A DNA stretch of 64,000 bases from Dasyornis broadbenti (GCA_013397935.1 VZRN01004349.1:98640-162639), one strand, 5' to 3'; positions 23,701-37,999 are shown, numbered from the stretch's first letter. A program made the numbers and translations. The notes: generated from the sequence alone by a model not told the origin.

Positions 23701-26700
23701 CTTAAGGGATATTTTATGCACAACTTTTTAACAGACAAAACCTGCTGTATGAAGCTTTATGTAAGCAAGTAAACTCACAAAACTGTAGTAGAGCATATGT
23801 GCCCTGTGAGGATCCAAGAAAATAATTGACTTTGCACTGTGGGTAAAGGCATGCAAGTGCTTAGCATAAGCTCAGGATTATATTGGCAGCTGAAAGATGT
23901 GAACAGGGACACAATGGGTAGCTGCAAATGCCTAGTCAATGCAGCATGAGAGAAATGGAATCCTTCTGGGCTCAATATCTATAAAATCGAAAGACAGCAA
24001 GCACCCACACTCATCAGTGATTTTGACTGGGGAGTTTCCACAATATAAAATGGATAGTAAAAATCTTTAAAAGGCAGTTGAAACAGTTCCAAGTCTTGAT
24101 TACTCTGTGTTTTAAGGAAGTTTAAATCAGCTTGAGAAAGTAGAGTGTATAGGAATCTTTCCTGAAACAAACGGAGCGTTTTTTCCCTCAGGCCAGAAGT
24201 GCCTCCAGGAATCACCTTTTCTAAACTAAACCAGAGTGTTTTGCTTAATGATTCTGACCTTTTACACATTGAGTGTCTAGCACACATTGTACTTCAAGGA
24301 CTTTTCCATGCTTGGGGTGGTACAGTGGAGACCCACCTAACATATTTTTTGTCCCTTGTATGCAACTGAGATTACGCGATGCATGCTATCCTGGAAAGGT
24401 GGGTTTCATTAGCGGGAAGAAAATAAGGGCACCACATGCAGATCCTTGCTATAGATTTTACTGTGCGTTTTGAGTACCAAAATGGTTCTAAAATTGTCAC
24501 GTGCCAAATTGTTATTTGTCTGGATTATTCTGAATAAGGTTTGACAGAATGTTTACTGCAAGATCCAGAGAAACATCCCATTTAAAGATTTTCTAAAATA
24601 CTGACTTATTTTCAGAATAATTTTAAAAGTTCCACTATATAGATTGGAAAGAAGAGGCAATGTCTTGTCATCAGTGGACTCACCAGACTATTATTTAATA
24701 GATATGTTTGAAGGCAAAACACTTTGGCAATCCATTGCTGTAAAAACCAAATAATACTTTTCTCTCACTAGTAACCACAGTTGTGCTTAGCAGGTATCTT
24801 TCGCTAATCCAAAATGAATGTTAAATAAAACTTTAGAAAATAATTTAAATTATTCTGCTGGTATTTTTCTATTGTTATAATCTAATTCTCAGAATTTTAC
24901 ATAAACAATTCAGTCATACATGCAGAGGCCTAAAGGGAATTTTACTGTGAAAGATTTTTCAGCTTTTCGTGTAACATGTTAAATACCCACGATTACTTCA
25001 GCTGAAGAAATTTTTACCCTTCCAGATCATTGAGTCTCTTCAAGATCAAAAAAAGCTTGATTTCCAGTATATGTATCCAGTTTACTCCATTTTTCCAAGA
25101 TTCTCTTTTGCACAGATCATCTAAGATGCCCTACCTGTACAACATGGAGCTCAATTTTGCTTTCCTAGAGCTCTGTCACCAGCATGCCACGTGCTTCTCT
25201 GGCCAGCTGTTATTAGGTGGAACACATCATGGCAGTTCTGCCAACCTTGCTTCAGATAATCTAACATCTTTCCTTCACCTAACTGTTAATCTTTGAAAGA
25301 ATAATTTGGCTGAATATGAAGAAAATTACTTGAAAAGTTATGACTGCGTTGTTGACAGACAACATGATAGCAAAAACATATTTCCCTTATGAAACCAGGC
25401 CAAAACCAGATTAAAAATCTATTTCCCTTGACAGGGATTTTTTATCTTATTCTGCTGTTATTGGTATCAGCACTGTGTCATTTGAATCATCATGATTCAA
25501 TAACTTTGAATTATGGACCATCGACACAGGGTATATCTCATAATAGAGAGCATCTTTGTACATTTATCTGCAGATGACTTCTGGGAAAAAGAATGATCCA
25601 CTCAACTAACAATTTTTCATTCTGAAAAAGCTTTGGTATATCAATAGCTTGAAAAAAATATTGATGCTGAAATGTATTCTTCTAAGCATGTACACAACAT
25701 TAAGTGCAAACCTCATCACAGTGATGGGAGTGGCAAGGACAGGCTTTTTACATATGCTCATTGTCTATTTCTGAACTTGGATGTTTGTTGTCTGCCTGTA
25801 ATTCGTTGGTTGTAGAAACAGGAAACACCTGGTATATGATCCAATGAGATTATGGAAAATAGTTTGGATTAAAATAGCATTTAAATGAGGATGAGTTATT
25901 CAGAATTAAAAAATACTGGAGACAGCTTGTTACTGAAAGTGGGTAGAGTAACTTTGTGTTGTCTGACAGCTTCTGAGACAAGATTTACCCAGGGTCATTA
26001 AAAAATGTCTGGACATTCTTTAGTTTTGCCCATGTGTAGGAGAGAAGATGGGGCAGACAAGGTCATAAGGCAGTAGAGAGTGTCTGTACAGGTAGCACTG
26101 CCCAACAAAAGCACATTTTTTTTTTTCCCCAAGCAATGCAAAGAAGCAAAAGTATTCTAGGTTAAAGGAACATCAACTCTCAGGCTGAACTTTTCCAAAT
26201 AGGAGTGGATTTTGACACCACCTCACACAGAAAACTAATTTCACCACTTTTTACTAGACTACATTATTTTGGCACTAATCTCAGGGGTTTTTAAAGTTAG
26301 ATCTCTTATGTATAGACATAGACACTCCCATGGAATTCAAGAGAATATTAAGCTGCCTGAAGAGGCTCACAGGAAAAGCCATGAGCTTAGGGGATTTACA
26401 CATTTTTATCTATATTTTTAGTTGCAGAGGCATATTTAAAATGATATGAAATATGAGAGTAGCATGTTTATATACTTTAGGTGGATTGTGATTATCAAAC
26501 AACTAAATTAAAGCCCAAATTCAGTATTCATGACTGAGGCAGAAAGGGAATTTGTTTTTCCCCATGTGAAATAAAGTTTTTGACAGTGAAAAGGAGGATA
26601 ATGAAATAGAAAAATGATACTATAATTGTGTCTAGCGCTACAGTTAGGTGTAGTGGTCATTTTATTTTGAAATTAAATTTAATTTATACTGCTTTTTAAT

Positions 26701-29700
26701 TTATGGTAATGAAGCATATAAAGCATAAATCTATGATAAAATCACTGATTCTGGCAACAGCATTCCGAATTTGGATATGTAGCAGTTTACATTTCAGTTA
26801 CAACTGAATTACAGAAAATGCAAACATAACAAATCTGTAAAGTTAATTTAAGTTTGGCATATTGTTTACAGTATGTGGTGGTGACAAAGGTGTTGGGCAA
26901 GATTGGGAAGCTATTGCACTTCAATCATAGTATTTCTTTAAATAACAGTATTAAAGGAGGGAAAGATGTTTAAAAAATCTTTTCTCTTAACCTTGCCTAT
27001 TGTACGCAGCAGGCTGAATGGGAAAAGGACGTATAGAAAGACTTTTTAGCACATCTGGAGGAAAACACAATGTATTTGTGTGGAAGAAAATTCAGAGTAT
27101 ATATCCACTTTGCCTGCCTACAGGACTAAACGTCTCATTTTGCTTTTGGGCTGGCTGATGAGAAAAAAATCCTAGAATTTTTTCACAGGCTACATATATG
27201 TCTTATTAGCTCACTTTAGTTAACAAGAAAATGTGTTTCAGTGTGAAGCCCAGGTTAAGAAAACTAACTGTAATCTGTAAATAAAATGATGGTGTGCTCC
27301 TCACTGCTGTTTTTCTTCTAAATTTCTCAAAGAACTGACATAGAATAAATCTATAGTAAAGTTATTGAAGCTTTTTTTATTCATCCCTGCTATATAAATG
27401 CACTTTGACTGAAGAAATATTGGAGTTTTTTCCTTTAAGTTTTTAAATTGATTACACTGCTCTTCAGATATACCAGATTTATGGCTGTGAAGCCTAAAAT
27501 CCTCATTTTATTCACTTTACATCAGAAATTGTCTCCACATTATTTTTCCTAGAAGGGACCTAGAGGAACATGTTTAATGAAAAAAATAGAATAGATCAAT
27601 CTCTGGGTTCGTACAATCTCTTGTGTTTGTACGGAAGCTTTAAATGTGGCAGTTACTGTTTTGCTTTTGGGACACCACTCCTAAAGAAAATCAATTGGCA
27701 TTCCCTTCACACAGTCAGACAAGTTTTGAAGGGATGCATATTTGGAGTAACATATTTCTAGCTAGGGAAAAATAAAATATTTAGTATAAGTAATCTTGAG
27801 CTGCTTTCAGTCTCTCGACATGGGAAGCACTGCAAATAAATATCAACTAGATCATCCTAACAAAGGTTTTGTTCAGGACATGCAATATTGTGTAAAATAT
27901 CCCAGAGATGGTTTTTTAGGATTCAACACTTCAGAGTTTAAAATGTCTTGTTGCTAACTCAAAAATATAATCTATTTGAATCTGAGAGGGTGGGTTTTTT
28001 TTTTTTGGTTTTGGGTTTGGTTTGGTTCCCTGATTCAACAGAAGGAAGAAAAATGCATTATTGCACAGGGAAGTGATAGGTAAGGGGGCTACTTCACGTA
28101 AACTGCTCAGTCCACCTCTTAAAATTCTAAGCAATTGTCCTTGATCTGTCTATGTCTGGCTGATATTAAAAATAGTCCAAGTAATACCGGTTGTGTCTAA
28201 TGATACCCAGCTGATATCAGGAGGTATAAATGATTCACCCCTCTGGTCTGCATAGCAAAGGCTGATCATTTTTGCTTCCTGTAGAATTGTGGTGTGCCAG
28301 TGTAAATGTAACACTTTAGGAGGACTTCTTTTCTTTTCATGTGTTTTCATGAATGTGTTTGAAGAAAACAGTATGTGTGGTGTTGAGATAGACTGGAAAT
28401 AAAGACAGTATGTATGAAAAAATAGCTTCACTTATTACTGAAATATGGCATCAAAAACGTGACTTAGGGAGAAAAAGTTGCTATCTACCAGCTTTCAGCT
28501 GTCATAAAGCCCAAGTGTAATTTTAGAAAACTGTCAACGAACAAAATCCCATATTATTAATTGAGAGTTTTCAGAACTAATTTTCTAAAATGTGAGCAGG
28601 GTAGAAAATAGGTGCTTTAAAAAGATCTTGAAAATTCATACTCAGCAATTGTTCAATCCTGAATAAATCTCATCTCTTATACTCTTCATCTTTGCCTACA
28701 TGGTACCCAGTAAAAGTGTATGCAGCTATTTCAGCAAGAACAGAAATGCTGACTTTACAAGGCCTAATGATTTCACATTTTGTCTTATTCTTGAGGAAAA
28801 TGGGATTCTTCTTTCAGCTACATGTTATGAGAGGTTTGAACATGAAAGTTTGCTCTGAAAAGGTCTGAGTCTCCACACAAAAGATACGTATTCCTCCCTC
28901 TCCTTTAAAAAAATCTTCCCTTTTTAAAAAGTGAAGTAAGTGAAGGGGGAAGTGACATGAAGACCATGAGCAGTATCAGAGAGTCTTGAAAGCAGAACAT
29001 TTAAGTTTCAGCCACAAAATGGGGAGCATGGGCTTGGATATCAGGGACATGAAAATTTCATACATCATCTGTGCTTACCTATTTTTGTAACATATGCTAA
29101 ATAAATCCCAAAAGATAAAATTTAATTTCTGGAAAATCTTATAAAATAAATCAATTAGATTAAACTTTGTATTTATTAAGACTTTGACTACATATTCCTT
29201 CCATTTTGAAAGGTTTCCCATTTACTCTATTTAAATCCCTTGGCCCGTCCTTTCATGTTCGTATTGTCAGTTGCTATTTAGAAGATCTGTGTTTTCTGGT
29301 TGCTTCTACATTNGGCAGGCATGAGGCAGAAACCCTCATTCTGTGTGCCAGCATCACCTTCTGGATTCCTCCATTCACACCAATTCTCTGCTGCGCTTGG
29401 ACTTTCCTCTTTCAAAACCAGAATGAGACAATTGTGATCCTCAGTGAGCCGTCATTGCATTCAAGTGTCCTCTCTAACAAAGCAATAATTCAAGCCATTC
29501 TCAAGTTAGCTGTTCTTTTCTTCATAGTGCTGTATATTTATTTATATTTTCTTACCAGGTATGAGGGTACCATAGAAGAAGGCACTTTGTATGGATTTTC
29601 TACATTGATTTAAGCTCCTGAGCCAGATTGTGTTCCACATGCAGATAGGAAATGTGTTCAAGAAGCAGCTCTTTCTAATATATCAATAACCTGTACTGAG

Positions 29701-32700
29701 AAAAAGGTTTATTAAAAGTTCTTTAATCCCAGAGTTAATTTTCAACAAAAATTCTGCCTTTCAACAGTCTTTAAAGAGAATTTTCTCTCCTGTACTGAAC
29801 ACATTGGACATTAAACTATTTAACAAATGAAATGACCGCAAATCTCAAACACTCATATTCTCCAGGAGTTACATATATTGATCACCATAAAGCTGAATTG
29901 GTACTTAACCCATACATTTTTCTGAGTCTTGTTCTTTCAAAAATTTGTATCTAAATACTGATCTGACTCTACTTAGCCAAGCAGATGCATTTCCTCACAG
30001 CTGGAGCTGGCAGAGCTTTGGGCAATTTTCTGCTCCTGCTGTGCAAATACTTATTCCATTTCACTGTCACTTGTTCTGCCTCTTCAGAATTGAAATAATT
30101 CAAGTAGTAAAAGAGCCTATCAAACGATCATAGCATTTAGACTATGTGTGCAAAAGCACAGGGGAAATCCCAGAACTCTCTGATACTCTAAAGCAAAAAA
30201 AGAAAAAAGAAACATTGCTGATGTCCCAATCAATACCACAGAACTTCTGCAGTCTTAACATCTCCCTTATATCTATTATCTTTTAATGAGTTCACTAGTC
30301 ATTTCCATCACTCAATACTTATCTGATTTTGGTCTACAACTATTTTATCACAATAGATTTTTTTAAACATGAGAGATTCAGCATATTTAGTAATAGTAAG
30401 AAATTGATAACAATTATTTAGATGAAGTGTACTTTTGTTCAGCAAGAAGGTTCAGCAAATCTTATAATTAAAAAAATCTTACCTAGTTCAGGCATATCAG
30501 ATTTTTTCTCCTTGAGGAAATAATTTCTTTTGCAAAGGTCACTAGCAACTGCAAAGTGAAGGAAAACATGAAAATGAGTAGACACTAATTTTGCTACTGT
30601 TGAATTTTACAGTGTTTCCCAGGAAACAGAATTAGTCATATGAAGATAACAGGATTTAAAAGAAATTAATTAGTCTTTCTACTAAAATTTTAAGACTGTT
30701 TCTTTTTCCCCACCATTTAATTTTTCATCTGTGTTGGGGGAAAAAAAAATCATAATAAAATTCTGAAAGGAAAAATTTTACTCTAAATTTCACTCCTGGC
30801 TGCTATTTCTTTGAGCCCTGGTATTGAGCCTGACTTTTAAGGAATCAGTATAGAAATGCTAACTAAAATTTTAAAGAGTAGGAAACAGTTGTGATAATGC
30901 TTGAACAAAAAATTAGAGAACTCTAGAAATCTTCTTTTTGTGAGGGATTTCCCAGGGATTTTCTATTTTATGTAAATAGAATAGTAAACAGAGAGTGATA
31001 AAATATTTTTAAAGAAAAAATAAAACTTTTCCAATATTTCTCACTTTACCACACTTTTATCAAATAAATATTTTTAAGTTAACGCTCAAGGTAAAAAAAT
31101 TATTCTTGTCTTCCTATGATTTTCCATGCTGAAACCAATTTTTTATAAAACGAGGTGAAAAGGTAGCTGTTTATTGCTGTTAAGTCTATCTAGTCTGATT
31201 TTTTCTCTGTATTCTTCTGTTATTGAAAGAAATAGCTCAAAAAACTGCAGTGAAATAGCCATGAGGTGTAGTAAAATGAAGAAAATAGCTCTATAAGGGA
31301 AGCAGTTACAACTTGGTTCATAGTTTGTTTTTCATCAATACATTAAGAGTTTATTGTCAGCACTGAAGATTTTTGAGGAAGTGCAAAAGATGAATATGAA
31401 AGACTTTGATGAGACCTCAGTATGTTTATGGAGATAAAGAGAAAGTAAAGATACCCATACCAGAATATCTTGAATTTGCAGTGTCTGTCAAATTTTCAGC
31501 TTTTCTTTCTTTCCTGTTGTCTTCTTGCTCAGAGTGAATTCAACAGTGAGCAAAGACATAGAGCAATCCTAAGTGCTGTCCTCTCTGCCTGACCCATTGA
31601 CTGATGGCACTGATGGTTGTTTGAATGACCAAAAACTTAATGCAGTACTTATCTCTGCTAACACAACCAGACATAAGTATTAAGAATTCAAAGGAAAAGA
31701 ATTTTACATTTCCACAGAGCACCGAGTGCGAGAAGCCTCAGGATCATGGTTAAAAGTGTGCTTAACTGATATTTCAGTCTGTATAATATTCATTCTATCT
31801 CAGTCTGAATTCATTATTCAGTCCTTTCATTATGCACAGCAGAAACTGGACTGAAAATGTGCTAAAGCATATTTCAGGGATTGCTTGTTTCAGAGCTGAT
31901 GACAGAGGCTGTTAAAGAATATTCTATTATGACCAAAATACAATGTGAAGACAGTTGTTTTAAATAACCAGAAATTAAGACGGACATGCTAAATAATGAG
32001 AAAACAATAGGCACAGCAACAATTAAACATGACAACTCCCACCAGAAATCTCACATGGAATAAACTGGAAACAATGTCAGAAGAATCTCCTTTCCAAATA
32101 TGAGTAAATTCAGCTCTTAGCCACAGTCATTTTATGTGATTTCAGAGGCCCTAGAGGATTCAGGATATTTGCAGAACATCTTGTATGCAGATTGCAGATC
32201 TGTTTGTTCTCCTGTCACCTTTCCCAACACCTTTCAATTTTGTCTTTGACATGTAATGGTTGAGTATTATGCTGTTTTCTGAAAAAAACCCCCTCTCTTG
32301 TTTCCTAAAGGAAGATCTTTCTCAACAAAGGAAACAGACATACATTTTAACTCTTTCAGAGAGAGCTGATTTTTCTAATTTTCTAGATTCACAACAACAT
32401 AACAGGAAATAAGGCAAATAAAAGGAAAAAAATTGCAGTTAAAAAAAAAAGGTATTTGCAGGAATGAGTAGAAGCAATGTATTGGGGCTGGCTGGGGTGG
32501 GATTTCGTTTTCCCCATAGGAGCTCTCATGGTCTGTGCTTTTTAATTGTAGTTGGAAGGAAGCTGACAGCACACCAATGTTTCGGCTACTGCTGAGCAGT
32601 GCTGGCACACTACTCCACAAAGGCCAGTAGGCTCTGGGTGAGCAAGAGGCTGGGAGAGAACTTAGGCAGGAGAGCTGACCCAAACTGATGAAAGGGATAC

Positions 32701-34409
32701 TCCATACCATACGAGATCACCCGCAGCAATAAAAGCTAAGAGAAACAAGGAGAAGGGGTAGAATACTGCAGGGGTAACAATTATTTTTGGTTTCAGATTT
32801 TAACAGGAATTTAATTTATTTTCAATTCTAACTTTTTTTTTCCGCTCACAATCTCAAGGACTCAGACACCTGCTGTTCACACCTAGTACATGGTTTATCA
32901 TTTAAATTTTGTTTTATCTTTCTTCTCTGAACTGTTATCCAGCACAGATTCTATGAAAAACAGAGAATGCCGAAGTAGAATACTTGATATTAAAATTTTT
33001 TTTTTTTATATACATGTTGACAATGTATGATTCTAGAAGCTCTCCAACTGCCAAGAGAAATCTGCATTTTACCATCCAAAATTCATGAACAAGAACTTTT
33101 CAAACCATGGGACCTTTTTGCATTTATCTACTGCTACGCACCTTTTATATCTGAAATTACCTTCTCAAGATGACAGGCTTTGCTGTTGAAAGACCGTGCT
33201 TGGTTGTATTCTTCTACTTCTCATATGATGCTTATTCTTTTTCTCCTATTTGTGGTAATATCAGCCTGGTTCATGACCCAGCTGATCAGCTGTTAGGCAG
33301 GGAGTCAAGTACCTCCCAGCAAAATTTCCAGACCTGTGGCATGAAGAGAGCCAAAATTTAACTCTAGCTGATAGATCTTGTTAAAACCCTGTTCTTAAGC
33401 TCATTTAGACACCAGCCAGGCTTTAGTCAAGCTAAAGCAATTAAGAATTCATGGATGAATACTTCAAATGAATTTCATTTATTCCTCACGCTTTACAATA
33501 TTTTAATGAGTTAGAAATTAGCTCATAGTCCTTGAAAATCAGTAACTGTGTTAAACTAGGCTGGAATATATATGATTCACTTCTAGCTGATAAAAATATT
33601 GCAATTGGGAATATACTAATCATGTTGCTGGTATTATGGTGAGTATTGTAATAGAAAAACAAAATTACTTTCTTTGGAATCATAGAAAAGCTGTTGTTTA
33701 CATCCTTTGAAATTAATTTATGTTTTACAAGTAAATTTTAACCAAACAATATACTCACTACATCATGCATATGAGTTATGCTAACTTAGGAAATAAGGAA
33801 TAAAACTGAATAACCGGAGTATTTAGCCAAAAGAAGAAAGGGAAAAAAGAACAGCCCAAAACTAAAAGAGAAAAACACCAACAGTTAAACATCTGTTAGG
33901 CATTACATTTTCTATTTAAATGTGGTTCTGAACATTTACAATTACTGACAATCCAAACACTTGAAAATTGAGGGTGAATATGGCATACAGTAAACCCTGG
34001 CAGATATTAAATTTTTTTCTGACTAAGAAATTATAACTTTCCTATACAAAACAAACTCATCTTTTTTCTTGAACTGACAAAAGGTTGAATTGTAGAAGGA
34101 ATACATAGTTGTCTTTGCATAGTTATAAATCTGTAAATAATTCTGAATCTATTTTCTTTTAAAACCAGTCCATAGTTTTTTAAATTTGATTTTTTTAAGT
34201 GCTTCTTATTGGCTGAACTATTCTCACTGACTGAATGAAAAATTTGAAATTTAGCATTTAAAACTTCCTAGACAAAACTATCCAAAACAACCCCATAGTA
34301 GCCACTGTGAAGAAAAATAACTCTATCTCAGAAAAAAAATAGCACACTAGAGAAGTTCTTTCAAATAGGGTGCTAGTAAATTCTCAAAGAAGAATTGAAA
34401 TATATCTCA
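23701..34409. other. long featureless AT-rich stretch
   Basis: About 10.7 kb in which I recognise no gene, RNA or transposon. A single ambiguous base (N) lies at 29313. Contents are simple A or T runs, for example near 26117, 27995, 30747 and 33000, and scattered short open frames. The 135-codon plus-strand frame at 29206-29613 spans the N and has no recognisable motif. It is within chance expectation for this base composition. Confidence 0.55.
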
Positions 34410-34760
34410 AAATCACAGGATCAGAGAATCCTCTATATCAGGAAGAACCTTTTGATAACATCAAGTCCAACCCTCCTGCTCAGAGCCAGCAAGAGCAGAA
34501 CACTCAACATCATGTCCAGATAGGCAACCTGCTCCATATTTGACCAGTCTTATAATAAAACAGTGTTATTTTGTGTTCAGATGGATTTTCATGTGTTTTA
34601 ATTTGTTCCAGTTGCCTCTTGTCCTGCCACTGGACACCATTCAGAAGACCATGATTCCTTCTTCTTCATTCCCTCCCATCAAATATTTATATCCATTGAT
34701 CATATCCCCATGACTTTCTAGTCTTCAGGCCAAACAGTCCCTAGATTTGCAACCTCCATA
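34410..34760 (-). mobile_element. CR1 LINE 3' fragment (left part of composite)
   Basis: Antisense CR1 with its 3' end on the left: 'atcacaggatcagagaatcc' for the terminal repeats, then 'acatcaagtccaaccctcct', then 'ccagttgcctcttgtcctgc' and 'gatcatatccccatgacttt' from the end of ORF2. The fragment stops at about 34760. About 35 bp further right, a CR1 segment in the opposite orientation begins (34795-36105). The two may be a single inverted insertion or two independent insertions. Confidence 0.85.
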
Positions 34761-34794
34761 AATAAAACCATATACACAATCTTAATAACACAAT

Positions 34795-36105
34795 AGCCGT
34801 GGATGGAGTGATAAAACCACTGTGGAGTTTGGGATCCTGCTGAGCAAGTTGAAGGCTAGTATTAAGAAAAAGGTTTTAGATTGTAGAAGAACAAATTTTA
34901 GCTCTGGGAGGGATTCCAGGGGAAGCTTCCGTGGAGAATAAAAGGGCCAGTGAATGCTGGGAGTTTTTCAAGAACACATTCCTGGAAGCACAAAAACAGT
35001 TCATCCCCTTTAGAGGTGATGGAAGTAGCCACAGCAAGTGACCCTTCTGAGCTTCTGAGCCTGCTCAAAACCGACAGAGATGTGCACCAGAGATGGAAAC
35101 GTGGACAAATACCCATTGAGAACTCCAAGGGCATTGTCAAGGCATGCAGAGGTGGGGTTAGAAAAGTAAAAGCTGAGCTCGTGTTGAAGTTGATCAGAGA
35201 TATTAAAAGCTACAAGAATGGGATGTTCATGTACATAAACAAGCAGCAACAGAAGGAAAATATTGGTCCACAGTTAACAGGAAAGGTGAATTAGTTGTCA
35301 ACAACACTGAGAAGGCAGAAGTCCTCAATAAGTTCTTCACCTTTGTTTTCGCCAGCACTTTTGGGCCCCTGGCCTTGGGAACAGAAATCCAGGTGCAGAA
35401 ACAGATCCACTGTCAGTGAAGGAAGAACTGGCCTGTGAATGATTACAGGAGCTTGACCCCTGCAAACAGATGGGCCCTGATAATATCCACCCAAGGGTGA
35501 TCCAAGACATGGCTGTCATTGTTGAGAGGCTGCTCTCTATAATCTTTGAGAAGTCATGGAGACTGAGGCATGTCCCAGAAGAATGGAAGAAGGATAATGT
35601 CACCCCCATCTACAAGAAAGGCTTAAATGAGGATCCAGCAAATTTTAGGTCCATCAGACCTAAGTCTACTGGGAAAGACTTACTCCTACTTCAGTCTCTG
35701 GGAAAGCTATGAAATTAATCCTCCTGTAGTTTTATCACAAGTCAAATGAAGCATGTGGATAGGAAAAGCCAGCACAGATTCACCAAGGGTAGATTGTCAA
35801 ACCTCCTCACCTTCTATGACAAAGTAACCTGCTTAGTTGATGTGGGGCCAGGACTGGACGTTGTGTGCCTGGATTTCTCCAATTCTTTTGGTTCCCACAG
35901 CCTCTTCCTAGACAAGCTGACGTGTTACTGCCCAGACAAGTGGTCCATGTGGTGGGTGGAGAACTGGCTGGCAGCCATATCTAGAGAGTGGTGTTAAATA
36001 GCACCTTTCAAACAGGCAAAGAGAGGGTCCCCCTGGATCAATATCAGGCTCAACACTGTTTAATATCTTCATAAATGGTCAGGATGATAAGACCAAGTAT
36101 ATAAT
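34795..36105 (+). mobile_element. CR1 LINE internal fragment (endonuclease-RT)
   Basis: Plus-strand CR1 from the linker after the endonuclease into the RT palm. The translation shows 'MGPDNIHPRVIQDM' near 35470-35510, 'IIFEKSWRLRHVPEEWKK' and 'VTPIYKKG' near 35540-35625, and motif A as 'VVCLDFSNSF' near 35855-35885. The GVPQG motif B has decayed to a 'GPPGS'-like string near 36026-36040, followed by 'LFNIFING' near 36058-36081. The reading frame is broken in several places. The element stops at about 36105, before motif C, and has no CR1 3' tail. Upstream the sequence 'gtttgggatcctgctgagca' is also typical of CR1. It is inactive. Confidence 0.93.
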
Positions 36106-36433
36106 TTGAAATAAAAATTTAAAAACACAGAACAGTCCAGAGTGTCAGTGGATTATCTTTTTTTAACATGTAGTCTTTAGAAGTGTTCAAGTATGACAAT
36201 GCAAAAAGATATTTTAGAATAAAATTGGTAGTAAGCTCTCTAACAACACAAAGACATCAAAATTATGTGTTTTGCTCTCTGCTTTACATGGTAAAACACC
36301 TCTAGGTGTTTTATGGCTTCTGGCCTGATCAATAACCAAGGCCGATTTTTTGGTAGGTTATTCTGATTATTCTCAGTAGCATAAGAAAGTCATAAAGCTG
36401 AATGGCTTTTGCTTAGTTGTGTTTAAAAAGATG

Positions 36434-36519
36434 CAGAATAGAATAGAATAGAATAGAATAGAATAGAATAGAATAGAATAGAATAGAATAGAATAGAGCA
36501 GAGCAGAACAGAATAGAAT
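36434..36519. repeat. (AGAAT)n microsatellite at a CR1 tail
   Basis: About a dozen near-perfect AGAAT units run from about 36435 to 36495, then decay through AGAGC and AGAAC variants up to 36519. The array abuts the 3' end of the minus-strand CR1 copy that follows. It therefore most likely grew from that element's ATTCT-type terminal repeats. Confidence 0.93.
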
Positions 36520-36956
36520 GTTTTGACTGGAAGGAACCTGCAGTGAATATCTAGTCCAACTGCTGACAGGACAAACATAAAGTTAAAGCATGCAATTAAA
36601 GGTCATTGTCCAAACACCTCTGAAACACTTGACTGGCTTGAGGCCTTGACCACCTCCCTAGGAAGCCTGTTCTAGCATTTGATCTTGGTAAAGAAATGCT
36701 TCCTAGTGTCTGGCCTAATCCCCTCTGGTGAAGCTTTAAACCATTGCCTTGGATTCTATCATAGATTCGAGAAAGAAGAGATCAGCACCTCCACATCCCC
36801 TCCTCAGGAAGCATCAGAGAGCAAGGAGGTGCCCCTCAGCCTTATTCTCTCCAAATTAGGCAAACCAAGAGTTCTCAGCCACTCATCATAAGACATTCCT
36901 TCAAGCCCTTGCACCAGCTTTGTGGTCTTTGCTGCTCTGGTTGCATTCAAGGACAT
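36520..36956 (-). mobile_element. CR1 LINE 3' fragment, second subfamily type
   Basis: Antisense CR1 with its 3' end on the left, beside the AGAAT array. Diagnostic strings in plus-strand reading are 'gactggaaggaacctgcagt', 'atctagtccaactgctgaca', 'ttgtccaaacacctctgaaa', 'taaagaaatgcttcctagtg' and, near the right end, 'ggttgcattcaagga'. The AGAAT tail and the 'gtccaactgc' region differ from the other copies here, so it belongs to a different CR1 subfamily. The right boundary is approximate and weak similarity may extend a little further. Confidence 0.85.
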
Positions 36957-37999
36957 AATGACCTATGAAGTCCTGCTTCTCTGAGCATGTGAAACTCAAA
37001 ACAGCTATGGCATTTCCTTAAGCAGAGCTCTAACTCTCAATTTGACCCAAGACCAACTTGGTCATTAGTTTTGATCAACTAATCAAAATCATGACCCTAA
37101 CCATGCCACCAATGTTTTTTGAACTATATTGGATTTTAACTTTTTTCATCATCTTATGAAAAAAGGTCATGATTTCTCCCTTTGCACAACGTAATTAAAA
37201 TTACCCTTAGCCTGCATTGTGAATTTTTTTGGCTTCCTGCTTGGCTTATTTATTTAGTTACTTAAAATGTTTATTTTCCATTGTTAGAGACAATTGTTTC
37301 CGGGTACAAACATGCATTTAAAAACCAATGGATGACTGAAGCAAAACATATATTGAGTATTACATATAGGTTTCTCTAATTGCATCTGAAAGATGGGGGT
37401 TTGTGTTTTGAGGCACGAAAAGCAAGGACTTCTATATAAGTGAAGGAAACAAGTTTTAAAATTTTCCATTAAACCCTTAAACTTGACCATTTATTTTGGT
37501 AATTGTTATAGTTCAAAGTTGAAAACTATTTACAAGCATCCAGATTAGAAAATGATGATTCTTTAAAGACCTTCTAAAGCTGTTTGAAATATCAAATATC
37601 TTTATGTTAAATATTTTTATATAAATTCAAATAATTCATGTTATTAAGTTATTACGTTGTAATGTCTATAATTTAGAACAAGTTCCTCTCATGTTTTTCT
37701 GAATGTATGACCTCTTTCAACTTGAAGAAATCACATCCTATAAACCATATATACCACAATTAATTAGATAAATCCGGGCTTTACACATAGTGTACCTCAG
37801 TCATAGCGTTAAGCAGAGGCAGGTCAAAATGTACTGTTCTGGAAGATCTCATTAAAAATCAATATTCAAGTAATGACTGCAAGAAAACATATTTAAAAGG
37901 GATTGATTTCACTTTTTCTTTTTCATTGCCTCATTGGTGTATGCAAGTTTTTTGTTTTTTTTACTTAGCTGGAAAAGACAACATCCAAGCTCATAAAAT
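36957..37999. other. AT-rich non-coding stretch
   Basis: No gene or transposon recognised beyond a possible diffuse continuation of the CR1 copy to about 37010. Confidence 0.5.

Noticed and set aside
29206..29613. 135-codon plus-strand open frame
   Set aside because: It crosses an ambiguous base at 29313, shows no recognisable motif, and open frames near this length are expected occasionally by chance in AT-rich DNA of this amount.
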